From assembly GCA_022711465.1 (NCBI GenBank), contig JAKLEZ010000007.1, positions 124,001-188,000 on the forward strand: a stretch of 64,000 nucleotides of DNA. Direction: 5' to 3'. Below are positions 26,703-34,603 of this stretch, in pieces. A program made the translations under genes and the position numbers. This DNA comes from Planctomycetota bacterium. Lineage in GTDB: Bacteria; Planctomycetota; Phycisphaerae; UBA1845; PWPN01. Each line of letters begins with the position of its first letter. The stretch's first letter is position 1. The notes below the pieces were generated by a model. That model was given only the letters and a program-made list of their open reading frames with translations, ran no database searches and had not been told where the DNA came from.

Positions 26703-27081
26703 GCCGAGTTCGCGGCTTCGGATGGTTGGGCACATAGCGGCGGGCTTGCCGATCGAGGCAATCGAGAACGAAGAGACGATTGACCTGGGAGAGGTGTTTC
26801 ATGCGCCGCGGGGGGCGTTTGTGCTGAAGGTTCGCGGCGACAGCATGATTGACGAGCAGATTCGTGATGGTGACCTGGTTGTGGTCGAGCGCCGTGAGTT
26901 GGCCCGTGACGGGGAAACGGTGGTAGCGCTTCTTCCGGATGGGGAAGCGACGCTCAAGAAGTTTTATCGAGAGAGGAATCGCGTTCGGTTGCAGCCCGCG
27001 AACTCGGCCTACGAGCCGATCTATGTCCGCAGCGTCCAGATTCAGGGCGTGGTTATAGGCGTCATACGCAGGTATCGGTGA
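26452..27081 (+). CDS. lexA: LexA repressor (SOS regulator, self-cleaving)
   Basis: 209 residues. The winged-helix DNA-binding domain covers ~11-75 (LTPKQLRILTLIRDF, YSPTMQELADVLDVSKVTV). The cleavage site is Ala97-Gly98 in GHIAAGLP. The S24 peptidase domain has catalytic Ser131 in GDSMID and Lys169 in EATLKK. RecA filaments on single-stranded DNA trigger self-cleavage and release SOS genes. The ATG at 26452 has GGAG upstream. The recognition-helix region differs from enterobacterial LexA, so the operator sequence cannot be assumed. No SOS partner gene is adjacent. Confidence 0.95.
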   Translation: MSSRSSVGCSRLTPKQLRILTLIRDFQRKNGYSPTMQELADVLDVSKVTVFEHVGALEKKGLLRHSRHRARSLELTSRVEFPDEPSSRLRMVGHIAAGLPIEAIENEETIDLGEVFHAPRGAFVLKVRGDSMIDEQIRDGDLVVVERRELARDGETVVALLPDGEATLKKFYRERNRVRLQPANSAYEPIYVRSVQIQGVVIGVIRRYR

Positions 27082-27464
27082 CAGCCGAATCAGCGCGGAG
27101 CTGTGGCGAGGCTGGTGCGACGGGTGGGTCTCACATCGAAGGTCGGCCCAGAATTCGAGATTGAATTAGTCCACTATGAATGATTTTCAGGGCTGGGGCT
27201 CTCCTTTGGTGGTCGTGCGGTACGGGGGCGGCTGGCGCGGCATGGCCGACGCGCGGGGGTGGGGCGCGGCCCTATTGCTGGGCGGCGTTCTCTAGGGGGC
27301 TGTGTGGCTGGAGTTTGCGGGCGAATAGCTGTGGGCCGGCGGGGAGGCTGCTACAATGATCCGAGCGGTAACGGTGGAGTCGTTTTGGGTGGGACTGGCG
27401 TTGGATGTCGCGTTGATGCGGAGCATCGGTTCGGTCTGCGGGGCGTAGGTTCGGCGGAGGATCC
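27082..27464. other. 383-base gap between lexA and def, with an extended -10 promoter candidate
   Basis: TGCTACAAT (27349-27357) is a TGn-extended -10 element 108 bases before the def ATG; the -35 region is poor. A 39-codon frame from ATG at 27177 exists but has no binding site or family. Nothing else is supported. Confidence 0.35.
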
Positions 27465-27998
27465 ATGGTAACGAGTTCTCTTCCAAGGAAGATCATCGAG
27501 TACCCTGACCCTCGTCTGCGGCGTAAGGCCGCTCGGGTGGAGATCTTCGATGGGAAGCTTGAGGCCCTGGTGAAGCGGATGCTTGAGCTGATGCATGAGG
27601 AGCGGGGCGTGGGACTGGCGGCTCCTCAGGTGGGCGTATCTCGTCGATTCTTCGTCTACAATCCGACCGGCGAGCCGCAGGATGATGCCGTTCTGGTGAA
27701 TCCGGAGTTGGTGGACCTCACCGAGCTGGTTGAGGCCGAGGAGGGTTGCCTGTCCGTCCCGGACGTCAGGGTGAACATCCGGCGGGCACGGCGGTGCAAG
27801 CTTCGGGGCCAGGATCTCACTGGGCGTCCTGCGGAACTCGCGGGCGAGGGTCTGGTTGCCCGCATCTGGCAGCATGAGATCGATCATCTCGACGGCAAGC
27901 TCATTGTCGATCGCATGGATGGTGCCGACAAGATCGCCAACAAGAAGGCCATCGGAGATTTGGAGAGTCGGTATCGCCGGGCTTCCGCCAAGCGGTGA
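27465..27998 (+). CDS. def: Peptide deformylase
   Basis: 177 residues with all three family motifs: GVGLAAPQVG (~50), EGCLSVP (~93) with the metal-ligand Cys, and QHEIDHLDG (~136), the HExxH zinc/iron site. The enzyme removes formyl from the N-terminal Met of new proteins. GGAGG lies four bases before the ATG. The C-terminal tail (about 30 residues, basic) is typical of type 1 enzymes. No fmt gene for the matching formyltransferase sits beside it; the formyltransferase at 42.6 kb looks like a sugar enzyme instead. Confidence 0.97.
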   Translation: MVTSSLPRKIIEYPDPRLRRKAARVEIFDGKLEALVKRMLELMHEERGVGLAAPQVGVSRRFFVYNPTGEPQDDAVLVNPELVDLTELVEAEEGCLSVPDVRVNIRRARRCKLRGQDLTGRPAELAGEGLVARIWQHEIDHLDGKLIVDRMDGADKIANKKAIGDLESRYRRASAKR

Positions 27999-28037
27999 TT
28001 TGCTGGTCTCTTGATTACTTTTTTACCGATCTTCGGT

Positions 28038-28066
28038 TTGCGGCCCAGTTGGGTGTGTCGTATACT
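28038..28066 (+). promoter_or_regulatory. Candidate promoter for the cdaA operon
   Basis: TTGCGG, a 17-base spacer and TATACT lie 52-80 bases upstream of the cdaA ATG. The -10 box is good, the -35 box only partial. Confidence 0.45.
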
Positions 28067-28117
28067 CAAATGGGACAACGGAAGCCGTGCGTCTGCATCC
28101 CTTTACGCGCGTGAATC

Positions 28118-29146
28118 ATGGACTTTCGCGACTATCTCAACAGCCTGATGCGTCCCGACTTGTACGGGCTGCCCACCATCGGCTTTGAGATGCTGCTTAT
28201 CGGGATCGTGGTCTACTCAGTCCTGCGGTTTCTGCACGGGACGCGTGGGGCTCGACTTCTGCAGGGCATGCTCATCCTGCTTGTTCTCGGCTTCTTGGTT
28301 GTGACATTCCTGGCCGAGAAGTTCAATCTTGACAGGATCATGGTGCTCTATCGGCCATTGGTCTGGACGGTTTTCCTTGCCGCCCTGGTTGTCTTCCAGC
28401 CTGAGCTCCGTCGGGGTCTGATGCGTCTGGGAGAGACTCGCTGGCGGCGGGACCGGCTGAGCGAGATCGAGCGGGTCGTTCGGCCGGTGACGGCGGCGTG
28501 TGTTCAGTTTTCCAAGAACAAGATCGGGGCGCTCATCGCCATTGAGCGGGACGTGGGGCTGGCCAACATCGTCGAGCAGGGGGTGCGGCTGGATGCCCGG
28601 CTGTCGTCGGAGCTGCTGAATGCCATCTTCTGGCCGGGAACGGCTTTGCACGATCTCGGGGTGATCATTCAGCGTGATCGGATTGCTGCGGCGGCCTGCC
28701 CGTTTCCGTTGGGCGACGCGGAGGGCGTGGACCGGTCGATGGGCAGTCGGCACCGGGCGGCCATCGGACTGAGCCAGGACTCAGACGCGGTGGTGGTTGT
28801 GGTCAGTGAGGAGACCGGTTCTATCTCGATCGCCGAGAACGGCCGACTCTACTCTCACATTGCCCCGGAGATGCTTGGCGGGGTACTGAGCCGCCATCTG
28901 GCCCGGACGCGAGCCAGGCCGGAGGGGGCTGAAGAGGGGGGGCTGGAGCCGGTCGTTAGTGCTCCGGTTGGTGAAGGGCCGGTCGCGGTCGCCGGTGTCC
29001 GGGAAGAGAGTCGTGGAGAGTCCGGCGGTGACGGTCGAGGTTCGGGTGACGGCGGCAAGCTTGCTGAGACGCCGATGGCGCCCGGTACCGCGCCGGCCGC
29101 AGATGTGGCGGCTGGCAAGCGCCCCCCGGAGGCGGCTCCGGCATGA
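28118..29146 (+). CDS. cdaA: Diadenylate cyclase, CdaA-type, with altered DGA motif and long C-terminal tail
   Basis: 342 residues. Three N-terminal membrane helices (about 18-95) precede the DAC domain (about 100-240), as in CdaA. The RHR motif is intact (residues 211-213 in GSRHRAAIGLS), but the usual LHDGAVII reads LHDLGVII, so DGA becomes Asp179-Leu-Gly. The metal-binding Asp is kept. The last ~85 residues are a disordered Gly/Glu/Pro/Ala tail not found in typical CdaA. The enzyme makes cyclic di-AMP from two ATP, a signal controlling potassium and osmotic balance. The next gene, overlapping by ATGA, encodes the YbbR-type partner, as in Firmicute cdaA-cdaR. Confidence 0.9.
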   Translation: MDFRDYLNSLMRPDLYGLPTIGFEMLLIGIVVYSVLRFLHGTRGARLLQGMLILLVLGFLVVTFLAEKFNLDRIMVLYRPLVWTVFLAALVVFQPELRRGLMRLGETRWRRDRLSEIERVVRPVTAACVQFSKNKIGALIAIERDVGLANIVEQGVRLDARLSSELLNAIFWPGTALHDLGVIIQRDRIAAAACPFPLGDAEGVDRSMGSRHRAAIGLSQDSDAVVVVVSEETGSISIAENGRLYSHIAPEMLGGVLSRHLARTRARPEGAEEGGLEPVVSAPVGEGPVAVAGVREESRGESGGDGRGSGDGGKLAETPMAPGTAPAADVAAGKRPPEAAPA

Positions 29147-30198
29147 AGACGCAGATTCAGTTGATTGTGGCCACGGCGTTCCTGACTGTTCTGGTGTGGG
29201 TCTACGCCGATCTGGCCAGCCAGGAGACCCGGGATATCGAGCTCACTCTTCGGTTGAACGTGCCGACGGGTTCGGACCTCGTGGTGCGGATGGAGGGTTC
29301 CTTGCCTGAGACGCCGGACAAGATGCAGGTTGCCGTCAAGTTGGGTGGTGCGAAGGCGGCCATCGGCAAGCTTGAAATCGAGGAGGGGCGGGGTGGGTTG
29401 ACGCTGAAGCTGCCCATGCCGGCCACGGGCACTCGGAGCGACGAGATCAAGGTACGCGACGAAGTGCAGAAGTGGGCCTCCGGTCGTGGCTTGCACGTCC
29501 TCGGTCTCAGCCGGGAGTTCATTCGGTACACGGTGGATCGGTTCGTCGAAGTCGAGATCACGCTTGAGGCAGATCCCGGCGTTTTTGCCAACGAGTTGAA
29601 GGGCCCGCCGCGCGTGGAGCCTGCCAAAGTGAAGGCTCGGCTGCTGGCCAGTCAACGCGATGAGCGCGCTTCGGCCGAGCGCCGGCTGGTGCTCCCGATC
29701 GAGGAGCAGCTTCGCAATCGTTCGAGTGACAGTTTTGAAGAGCAGTTGGCTCGGCAGAAGTGGCAGGGATTGGATGTGACCTTCGTTCCGGACCAAGTCA
29801 CGATCTCCGTCACCCGCCGACAGGGTTTTGAGACTTACCGGTTGACTGCGATTCCGTTGTGCGAGCTGTGGCCGTCGTATCGGCCGGAGGGCGAGTACCG
29901 AGTGGAGTGGGCCGACGAGGATGACCAGGTCCAGCACATCGAGGTGATTGTGCCTGCCGGCAAGCCGCGTGTGTTGACGAACAAGGACGTGATTGCGTTT
30001 GTGAGCATCGAACGGGAGGATCTGGCTCCCGAGCCGAAGACAATCACGGAGACCGCACCGGCGGTTTCCCGGGAAGGGATTCCGCGCGAGGTGCATTTCG
30101 TGTTCCCGCCGGGTTTCGAGGACGTTCGAGTTGTTCCGCCTCTGCCCAAGGTGCGATTCAGAGTGGTCAAGGTCGCCACGCCTCCCCAGTCCAAGTGA
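29143..30198 (+). CDS. YbbR-domain protein, CdaR-like regulator of diadenylate cyclase
   Basis: 351 residues. One N-terminal membrane helix (about 5-24) is followed by an extracytoplasmic part with YbbR-like beta domains (for example ETRDIELTLRLNVP, FIRYTVDRFVEVEITLEA, VEPAKVKARL). In Firmicutes CdaR binds CdaA and tunes c-di-AMP synthesis; the gene order and ATGA overlap here suggest the same pairing. Sequence conservation with known CdaR is low, so the assignment rests mainly on topology, domain pattern and position. Confidence 0.8.
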   Translation: MKTQIQLIVATAFLTVLVWVYADLASQETRDIELTLRLNVPTGSDLVVRMEGSLPETPDKMQVAVKLGGAKAAIGKLEIEEGRGGLTLKLPMPATGTRSDEIKVRDEVQKWASGRGLHVLGLSREFIRYTVDRFVEVEITLEADPGVFANELKGPPRVEPAKVKARLLASQRDERASAERRLVLPIEEQLRNRSSDSFEEQLARQKWQGLDVTFVPDQVTISVTRRQGFETYRLTAIPLCELWPSYRPEGEYRVEWADEDDQVQHIEVIVPAGKPRVLTNKDVIAFVSIEREDLAPEPKTITETAPAVSREGIPREVHFVFPPGFEDVRVVPPLPKVRFRVVKVATPPQSK

Positions 30199-30228
30199 CT
30201 CATGGCGTCGCGGGTGCGAAAGGCTATA

Positions 30229-31500
30229 ATGCCCGTCATGGGAGTATCCCTGGAGTCCTACGCGAGTTCCCTGGCTGCGTCGGCGCGCCGGGCGGGGCGG
30301 GTTCTGGCCCTGACCAGCGGCCGGCAGCGGAGGGAATCGCTCGTGCGGATGGCCGAGTCGCTTCGCCGGAACACCGACCGGTTGTTGGCGGAAAACGCCA
30401 CGGATCTGGACGCGGCTCGGGAGAGTGGGCTGAGCCCGGCCATGGTCGACCGCCTTCGGCTCGATCCGGATCGGGTCGCCAAGATGGCCGCGGCCGTAGA
30501 CGAGGTCGCCGAACAGCCGGATCCGGTGGGACAGGTCATCGAGGGGTGGGTACGGCCGAACGGGCTTCGGATCGAGAGGCTCCGCGTGCCCATCGGTGTT
30601 GTGGCGATCATCTATGAGGCTCGGCCGAACGTCACCTCCGACGCCGCCTCGCTGTGCCTGAGGAGCGGCAACGCCTGCATCCTGCGGGGAGGCAAGGAGT
30701 CGTTCCATTCGAACATGGCCATTGGAGCGGCTATTGCCGAGGCCTTGACGGAGGCGGGGATTGTCCCCGAGGCGGTTCAAGTGGTGAGCACGACCGACCG
30801 CCAGTTGGTGCCTTTGCTGCTTCGACAAGAGGGGAACATCGATGTGGTGATCCCGCGCGGGGGCGAGTCGTTGATCCGGGCGGTCGTTGAGCAGTCGAGG
30901 ATTCCGGTGATCAAGCACTACGCCGGGAACTGCCACGTGTACGTCGAACCCTCGTGTCCGCAGGAGATGGCCGAGGCAGTCATTATCAATGCCAAGACGC
31001 AGCGTCCGGGCGTGTGTAATGCGGCCGAGTCCATCCTGTTCCACAGGGATGTGGGCGACAGCCGGATCCGTGCGATCTGTGAGAAGCTGATCGAGGCGGG
31101 CGTCGAGGTTCGCGGTTGTGGGCAGGTCTGCCAGTTATCCCCGGCGGTCAAGCAGGCCACCGACCTGGATTGGGCGGCCGAGTACCTGGACCTGATCGTC
31201 TCGGTGAAGGTGGTCGGTTCGCTGGCCGAGGCGGTCGAGCACATCAACCGATATGGCTCGCATCATACGGACGCCATCCTGACCAGCGATATTCGATCGG
31301 CCGATGCGTTCGTGGCGGGCGTGGATTCCGGCAATGTCATGGTGAACTGTTCGACCCGATTCAGCGATGGTGGCGAGTATGGGCTGGGTGCCGAGATTGG
31401 AATCAGCACGGACAAGCTTCACGCCCGAGGGCCGATGGGGGCCGCGGATCTGACCACGTACAAATGGGTTGTCCGGGGCGACGGTCACGTGCGCGGGTGA
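30229..31500 (+). CDS. proA: Gamma-glutamyl phosphate reductase (proline biosynthesis)
   Basis: 423 residues from ATG at 30229 (AAAGG five bases upstream); an in-frame ATG at 30202 is also possible. Catalytic Cys lies in QRPGVCNAAES. The family signature near the C-terminus is complete: NVMVNCSTRFSDGGEYGLG followed by AEIGISTDKLHARGPMG. The enzyme reduces gamma-glutamyl phosphate to the semialdehyde with NADPH, the second step of proline synthesis. proB is not in the window. It follows the CdaR-like gene closely, and c-di-AMP and proline both relate to osmotic balance, so co-transcription may be meaningful. Confidence 0.96.
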   Translation: MPVMGVSLESYASSLAASARRAGRVLALTSGRQRRESLVRMAESLRRNTDRLLAENATDLDAARESGLSPAMVDRLRLDPDRVAKMAAAVDEVAEQPDPVGQVIEGWVRPNGLRIERLRVPIGVVAIIYEARPNVTSDAASLCLRSGNACILRGGKESFHSNMAIGAAIAEALTEAGIVPEAVQVVSTTDRQLVPLLLRQEGNIDVVIPRGGESLIRAVVEQSRIPVIKHYAGNCHVYVEPSCPQEMAEAVIINAKTQRPGVCNAAESILFHRDVGDSRIRAICEKLIEAGVEVRGCGQVCQLSPAVKQATDLDWAAEYLDLIVSVKVVGSLAEAVEHINRYGSHHTDAILTSDIRSADAFVAGVDSGNVMVNCSTRFSDGGEYGLGAEIGISTDKLHARGPMGAADLTTYKWVVRGDGHVRG

Positions 31501-31522
31501 AGGAAAGCGAGATTCGGGGAGC

Positions 31523-32500
31523 ATGGGTACGACAGTGAACACTGCTGTGGTTTCTACGGGGCCGTTGAAGTTCCTGGAGAAGGTGCGCATCGTCGCCGCT
31601 GCGGGGGTGGCGGTGGTGCTGATGACCACGATTGGATGGATGGCGGTGTCGCCGGCGGACCCGGACATGGCCGTGAGTTACACGACCGGTGGACGGGCGA
31701 TATGGACCGCTTGGCCGGTCATGCTGGCTTTGACAGTTGTCGCGAGCTTGTTGGGTACGGTGATTGCCGGGCCGCGGTTGCCCGAATCCGGTTTATTGGC
31801 GGCCTCGGTCGGGCTGGTGGCTCTGGCGATTCGTGGCGGGTCGATGCAGGCCGTTCTAGGGTACCATGCCGGGACGGAGGAGGCGACGCGGAAGGCCCTG
31901 ATGGTGAACATGGAGATCGACGCGCTGTTGTGGGCGGCGATTCTGGTTGCCTCGTGGAAGGCTGTGTCGATGGTTTGGCGATGGTTGTGGGTGGAGCAGG
32001 AGGGTGAGGCGGGGGAAGGCTCGGGCGTGCCATCTGGGAAGGGCCCGAGGAAGGCGTCGGGCGTGGCGAACGGCGGCAGGCTACGTGCGGCCTGGCCCGG
32101 CTGGGCGGTGACGGCCGTGCTGGGCCTGTTCATCATCTGGGTTACGGTCGCTCGAACGCCGGTGGCGACGGTAGCTCGCGGGCAGGTTATCGCGTCGGTG
32201 GCCGGTGGTTTGTTCCTAGCGGCCATGGCTGCCCGCTATTTCACCGGGGTGGACGATGTTCGGGGTTATCTGCTGGCTCCGTTGATCGTGGCCCTGGTGG
32301 GGTATCTGCTGGGTTATCTGCAGGCGGACATGAGCTGGACGCGCGAGGGGAGCGGGGCGTACGCTCTTCTGGCGACAACGCCGCCGCATGCCCTGGCTCG
32401 CCCGCTGCCGCTGGAGTATGTGGCGGGCGGCCTGGTCGGCTCGATCGTGGGTTACTGGAGCGGCGGGAAGGTCGAACTCGTAGCCGAACAGGAGCTGTGA
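31523..32500 (+). CDS. Multi-pass membrane protein of unknown function
   Basis: 325 residues, about 8 hydrophobic segments in two groups divided by a charged Gly/Ser/Lys linker (~170-195). It starts 23 bases after proA; GGGGAG sits close to the ATG. No transporter or enzyme motif was recognised. The C-terminal part ends with a Gly-rich helix (VAGGLVGSIVGYWSGG) that looks like a membrane helix packed tightly with others. It is followed two bases later by a small gene and then gatC, so it lies in a long plus-strand operon. Function unknown. Confidence 0.8.
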   Translation: MGTTVNTAVVSTGPLKFLEKVRIVAAAGVAVVLMTTIGWMAVSPADPDMAVSYTTGGRAIWTAWPVMLALTVVASLLGTVIAGPRLPESGLLAASVGLVALAIRGGSMQAVLGYHAGTEEATRKALMVNMEIDALLWAAILVASWKAVSMVWRWLWVEQEGEAGEGSGVPSGKGPRKASGVANGGRLRAAWPGWAVTAVLGLFIIWVTVARTPVATVARGQVIASVAGGLFLAAMAARYFTGVDDVRGYLLAPLIVALVGYLLGYLQADMSWTREGSGAYALLATTPPHALARPLPLEYVAGGLVGSIVGYWSGGKVELVAEQEL

Positions 32501-32501
32501 C

Positions 32502-32702
32502 ATGATCGGCGTGCCTCGGCCCGAGCTGGAGGACTGGCTCGTCATTCGCCGCCGAATGCTACGCGAGACTGAGGCGTTCATTGAGGACGCCCTTGGTCAC
32601 CCCGAGAAGTGGGTTGTCATTCCCACGATCCGGGTGGGCGAAGGCGAGTTCATGCCTGGTCGCGCGGCCCTGTTCTGGTCGCAAGTGCTGGCGAGTTCGT
32701 AG
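32502..32702 (+). CDS. Small hypothetical protein (66 residues)
   Basis: The ATG follows the preceding stop by one base, a spacing typical of coupled genes. The short soluble product has an amphipathic N-terminal helix (ELEDWLVIRRRMLRETEAFIE) and a small beta segment (WVVIPTIRVGEGEF). No family was recognised. Its placement between the membrane protein and gatC, and a composition unlike random high-GC frames, support a real gene. Confidence 0.6.
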   Translation: MIGVPRPELEDWLVIRRRMLRETEAFIEDALGHPEKWVVIPTIRVGEGEFMPGRAALFWSQVLASS

Positions 32703-32731
32703 GTGGATCGACGGTCTCGAAGGGGAGCGTG

Positions 32732-33037
32732 ATGGCGGCCAAGATCAGTGAAGCCGAAGTGCGGCACATCAGCTATCTGAGTCGGCTCAACCCCAGCGAT
32801 GCGCAGGTTGCGCAGGCCAGTGAGCAGCTCTCGGCTATTCTCGAGTACATGGAGCAGCTCGCCGAGGTGGACACCTCGCAGGTGCCGCCGACCGCTCACG
32901 CCTTGCCGGTGCACAACGTGTTTCGGGAGGATGTGCCCGTGCCGGGCCTCAACCCGGACCAGGCCCTGGCGAACGCCCCGCAGCGGGACGGGGTCTTCTT
33001 TGCCTTGCCCAAGGTGCTGGAGCAGGACAGCGCGTAG
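32732..33037 (+). CDS. gatC: Asp-tRNA(Asn)/Glu-tRNA(Gln) amidotransferase subunit C
   Basis: 101 residues. Family features: ISEAEVRHISYLSRLNPSD at the start, LSAILEYMEQLAEVDT in the middle, and NVFREDVPVPGL with PQRDGVFFALPKVLE at the end. GatC is the linker that holds GatA and GatB together. GGGGAG precedes the ATG at 32732. gatA follows after about 100 bases. Confidence 0.95.
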   Translation: MAAKISEAEVRHISYLSRLNPSDAQVAQASEQLSAILEYMEQLAEVDTSQVPPTAHALPVHNVFREDVPVPGLNPDQALANAPQRDGVFFALPKVLEQDSA

Positions 33038-33139
33038 AGATTGAGGGGTGGACGCAGGGGACCCCTTGCCCCCGTCGGGTGGCGGCGCATAGTGAGGCGG
33101 GGGTCTGAAACGGACGGCAACGATTGGCGAGCGAAGCTC

Positions 33140-34603
33140 ATGAGCATGTCAACGCTGGTCGAGACGCGAGACGCGATTCGTTTGAAGCAAGTTAGCTCTC
33201 GAGAGTGGGTTCGGAAATCCCTGGCCAGGATTGAGAGGCTGGAGCCCCAGCTGCACGCCCTGGTCAGCTACGACGGTGATCGAGCGATGGCCGCCGGGCA
33301 GACGATTGATGACCGCATCGCGCGGGGGGAGGCGGTGGGAGAGCTGGCCGGTGTGCCGATCATATTGAAGGACAACCTGTGCACGTCGTGGGGTCGGACG
33401 ACCTGTGCCTCGAGAATGCTGGAGAAGTTTGAATCGCCGTACAGCGCTCATGTCGTTGAGCGGCTGAAGGCGGCCGACGCGGTGATCGTCGGCAAGGCGA
33501 ACCTCGACGAGTTCGCGATGGGGTCGAGCACGGAGAACAGTGCGTTCGGAGCGACCCGGAACCCGTGGAACACGGACTGTGTACCGGGAGGCAGTTCGGG
33601 CGGCTCGGCGGTGGCGGTTGCCTCGGGCATGGCCGCCGGGAGTCTGGGTTCGGACACGGGTGGTTCGATACGGCTTCCGGCCTCGTTCTGTGGCATCACC
33701 GGCCTGAAGCCCACGTATGGGCGGGTATCCCGCTACGGTCTTGTCGCCTACGGGAGCAGTTTGGACCAGATTGGGCCATTGGCTCGAACCGCCCGCGATG
33801 TAGCCTGTCTGCTCAAGGTGATCGCGGGCTGGGACCTGAGGGATTCGACCAGCGTCCATGAGGAGGTGCCGGACTATCCGGCGGTCCTGGACAAGCCTTT
33901 GGGCGGCCTGAGCGTCGGATACGCGGAGGAGTGCTTTGGCGAGGGGTTGGATGCGGAAGTCCGCAAGCTGGCGGAGGCTGCGATCGAGGTGTACCGTGCG
34001 GCGGGTGCCCAGGTGCGACCTGTTCACCTCCCGCACCTGAAGTATGCCATCGCCTGTTACTACGTTGTAGCGACGGCGGAGGCCTCGAGCAACCTGGCTC
34101 GTTACGATGGCGTCCACTATGGCCTGAGGGCGGCCGCTCCCAAGGACTATGTCGACGTGTACTGTTCGAGCCGCGAGGAGGGGTTTGGGGCGGAGGTCAA
34201 GCGGCGGATCATGCTGGGTACGTATGTGTTGTCGAGCGGGTATTACGACGCTTATTACCTGAAAGCCCTCAAGGTCCGCACGCTGATCAAGCAGGATTTT
34301 GACCGGGCCTTCGAGGATGTCGATGTGATTGCAGGTCCGACGTCGCCGGTTCCGCCGATTCGGCTGGGCGAGAAGGTGAATGATCCGCTGGCCATGTATC
34401 TGATGGATGTGTATACCGTGTCGGCCAATTTGGCGGGCCTGCCGGCTCTGAGCATGCCGTGCGGGCTGACCGGCTCGGGTCTTCCCGTCGGTCTGCAACT
34501 CATGGGCAAGCCTTTCGCGGAGGATCGTCTTTTGCGGGCGGCCCACGAGTACCAGACCCACACCGACTGGCATACTCGCGCTCCGGCGGTGAGCGAACCC
34601 TGA
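33140..34603 (+). CDS. gatA: Asp-tRNA(Asn)/Glu-tRNA(Gln) amidotransferase subunit A
   Basis: 487 residues. The amidase signature is complete: Lys in ILKDNLCT, PGGSSGGSAVAVA, and GSDTGGSIRLPA carrying the Ser-cisSer-Lys triad. GatA releases ammonia from glutamine for GatB, which amidates Glu-tRNA(Gln) or Asp-tRNA(Asn). gatB is absent from this window, so it must be elsewhere, as in other genomes with gatCA split from gatB. The ATG at 33140 is used. The stop overlaps the next start by one base (TGATG). Confidence 0.96.
   Translation: MSMSTLVETRDAIRLKQVSSREWVRKSLARIERLEPQLHALVSYDGDRAMAAGQTIDDRIARGEAVGELAGVPIILKDNLCTSWGRTTCASRMLEKFESPYSAHVVERLKAADAVIVGKANLDEFAMGSSTENSAFGATRNPWNTDCVPGGSSGGSAVAVASGMAAGSLGSDTGGSIRLPASFCGITGLKPTYGRVSRYGLVAYGSSLDQIGPLARTARDVACLLKVIAGWDLRDSTSVHEEVPDYPAVLDKPLGGLSVGYAEECFGEGLDAEVRKLAEAAIEVYRAAGAQVRPVHLPHLKYAIACYYVVATAEASSNLARYDGVHYGLRAAAPKDYVDVYCSSREEGFGAEVKRRIMLGTYVLSSGYYDAYYLKALKVRTLIKQDFDRAFEDVDVIAGPTSPVPPIRLGEKVNDPLAMYLMDVYTVSANLAGLPALSMPCGLTGSGLPVGLQLMGKPFAEDRLLRAAHEYQTHTDWHTRAPAVSEP

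Noticed and set aside
30202..30240. Perfect TATAAT at 30225-30230 as a separate proA promoter
   Set aside because: No -35 box at 16-18 bases and it overlaps the likely proA ribosome binding site and start, so it is probably coincidence.
28855..31044. 729-codon minus-strand frame across cdaA, the YbbR gene and proA
   Set aside because: Antisense to three genes with strong family motifs; no start signal and low-complexity Arg/His/Pro-rich product.
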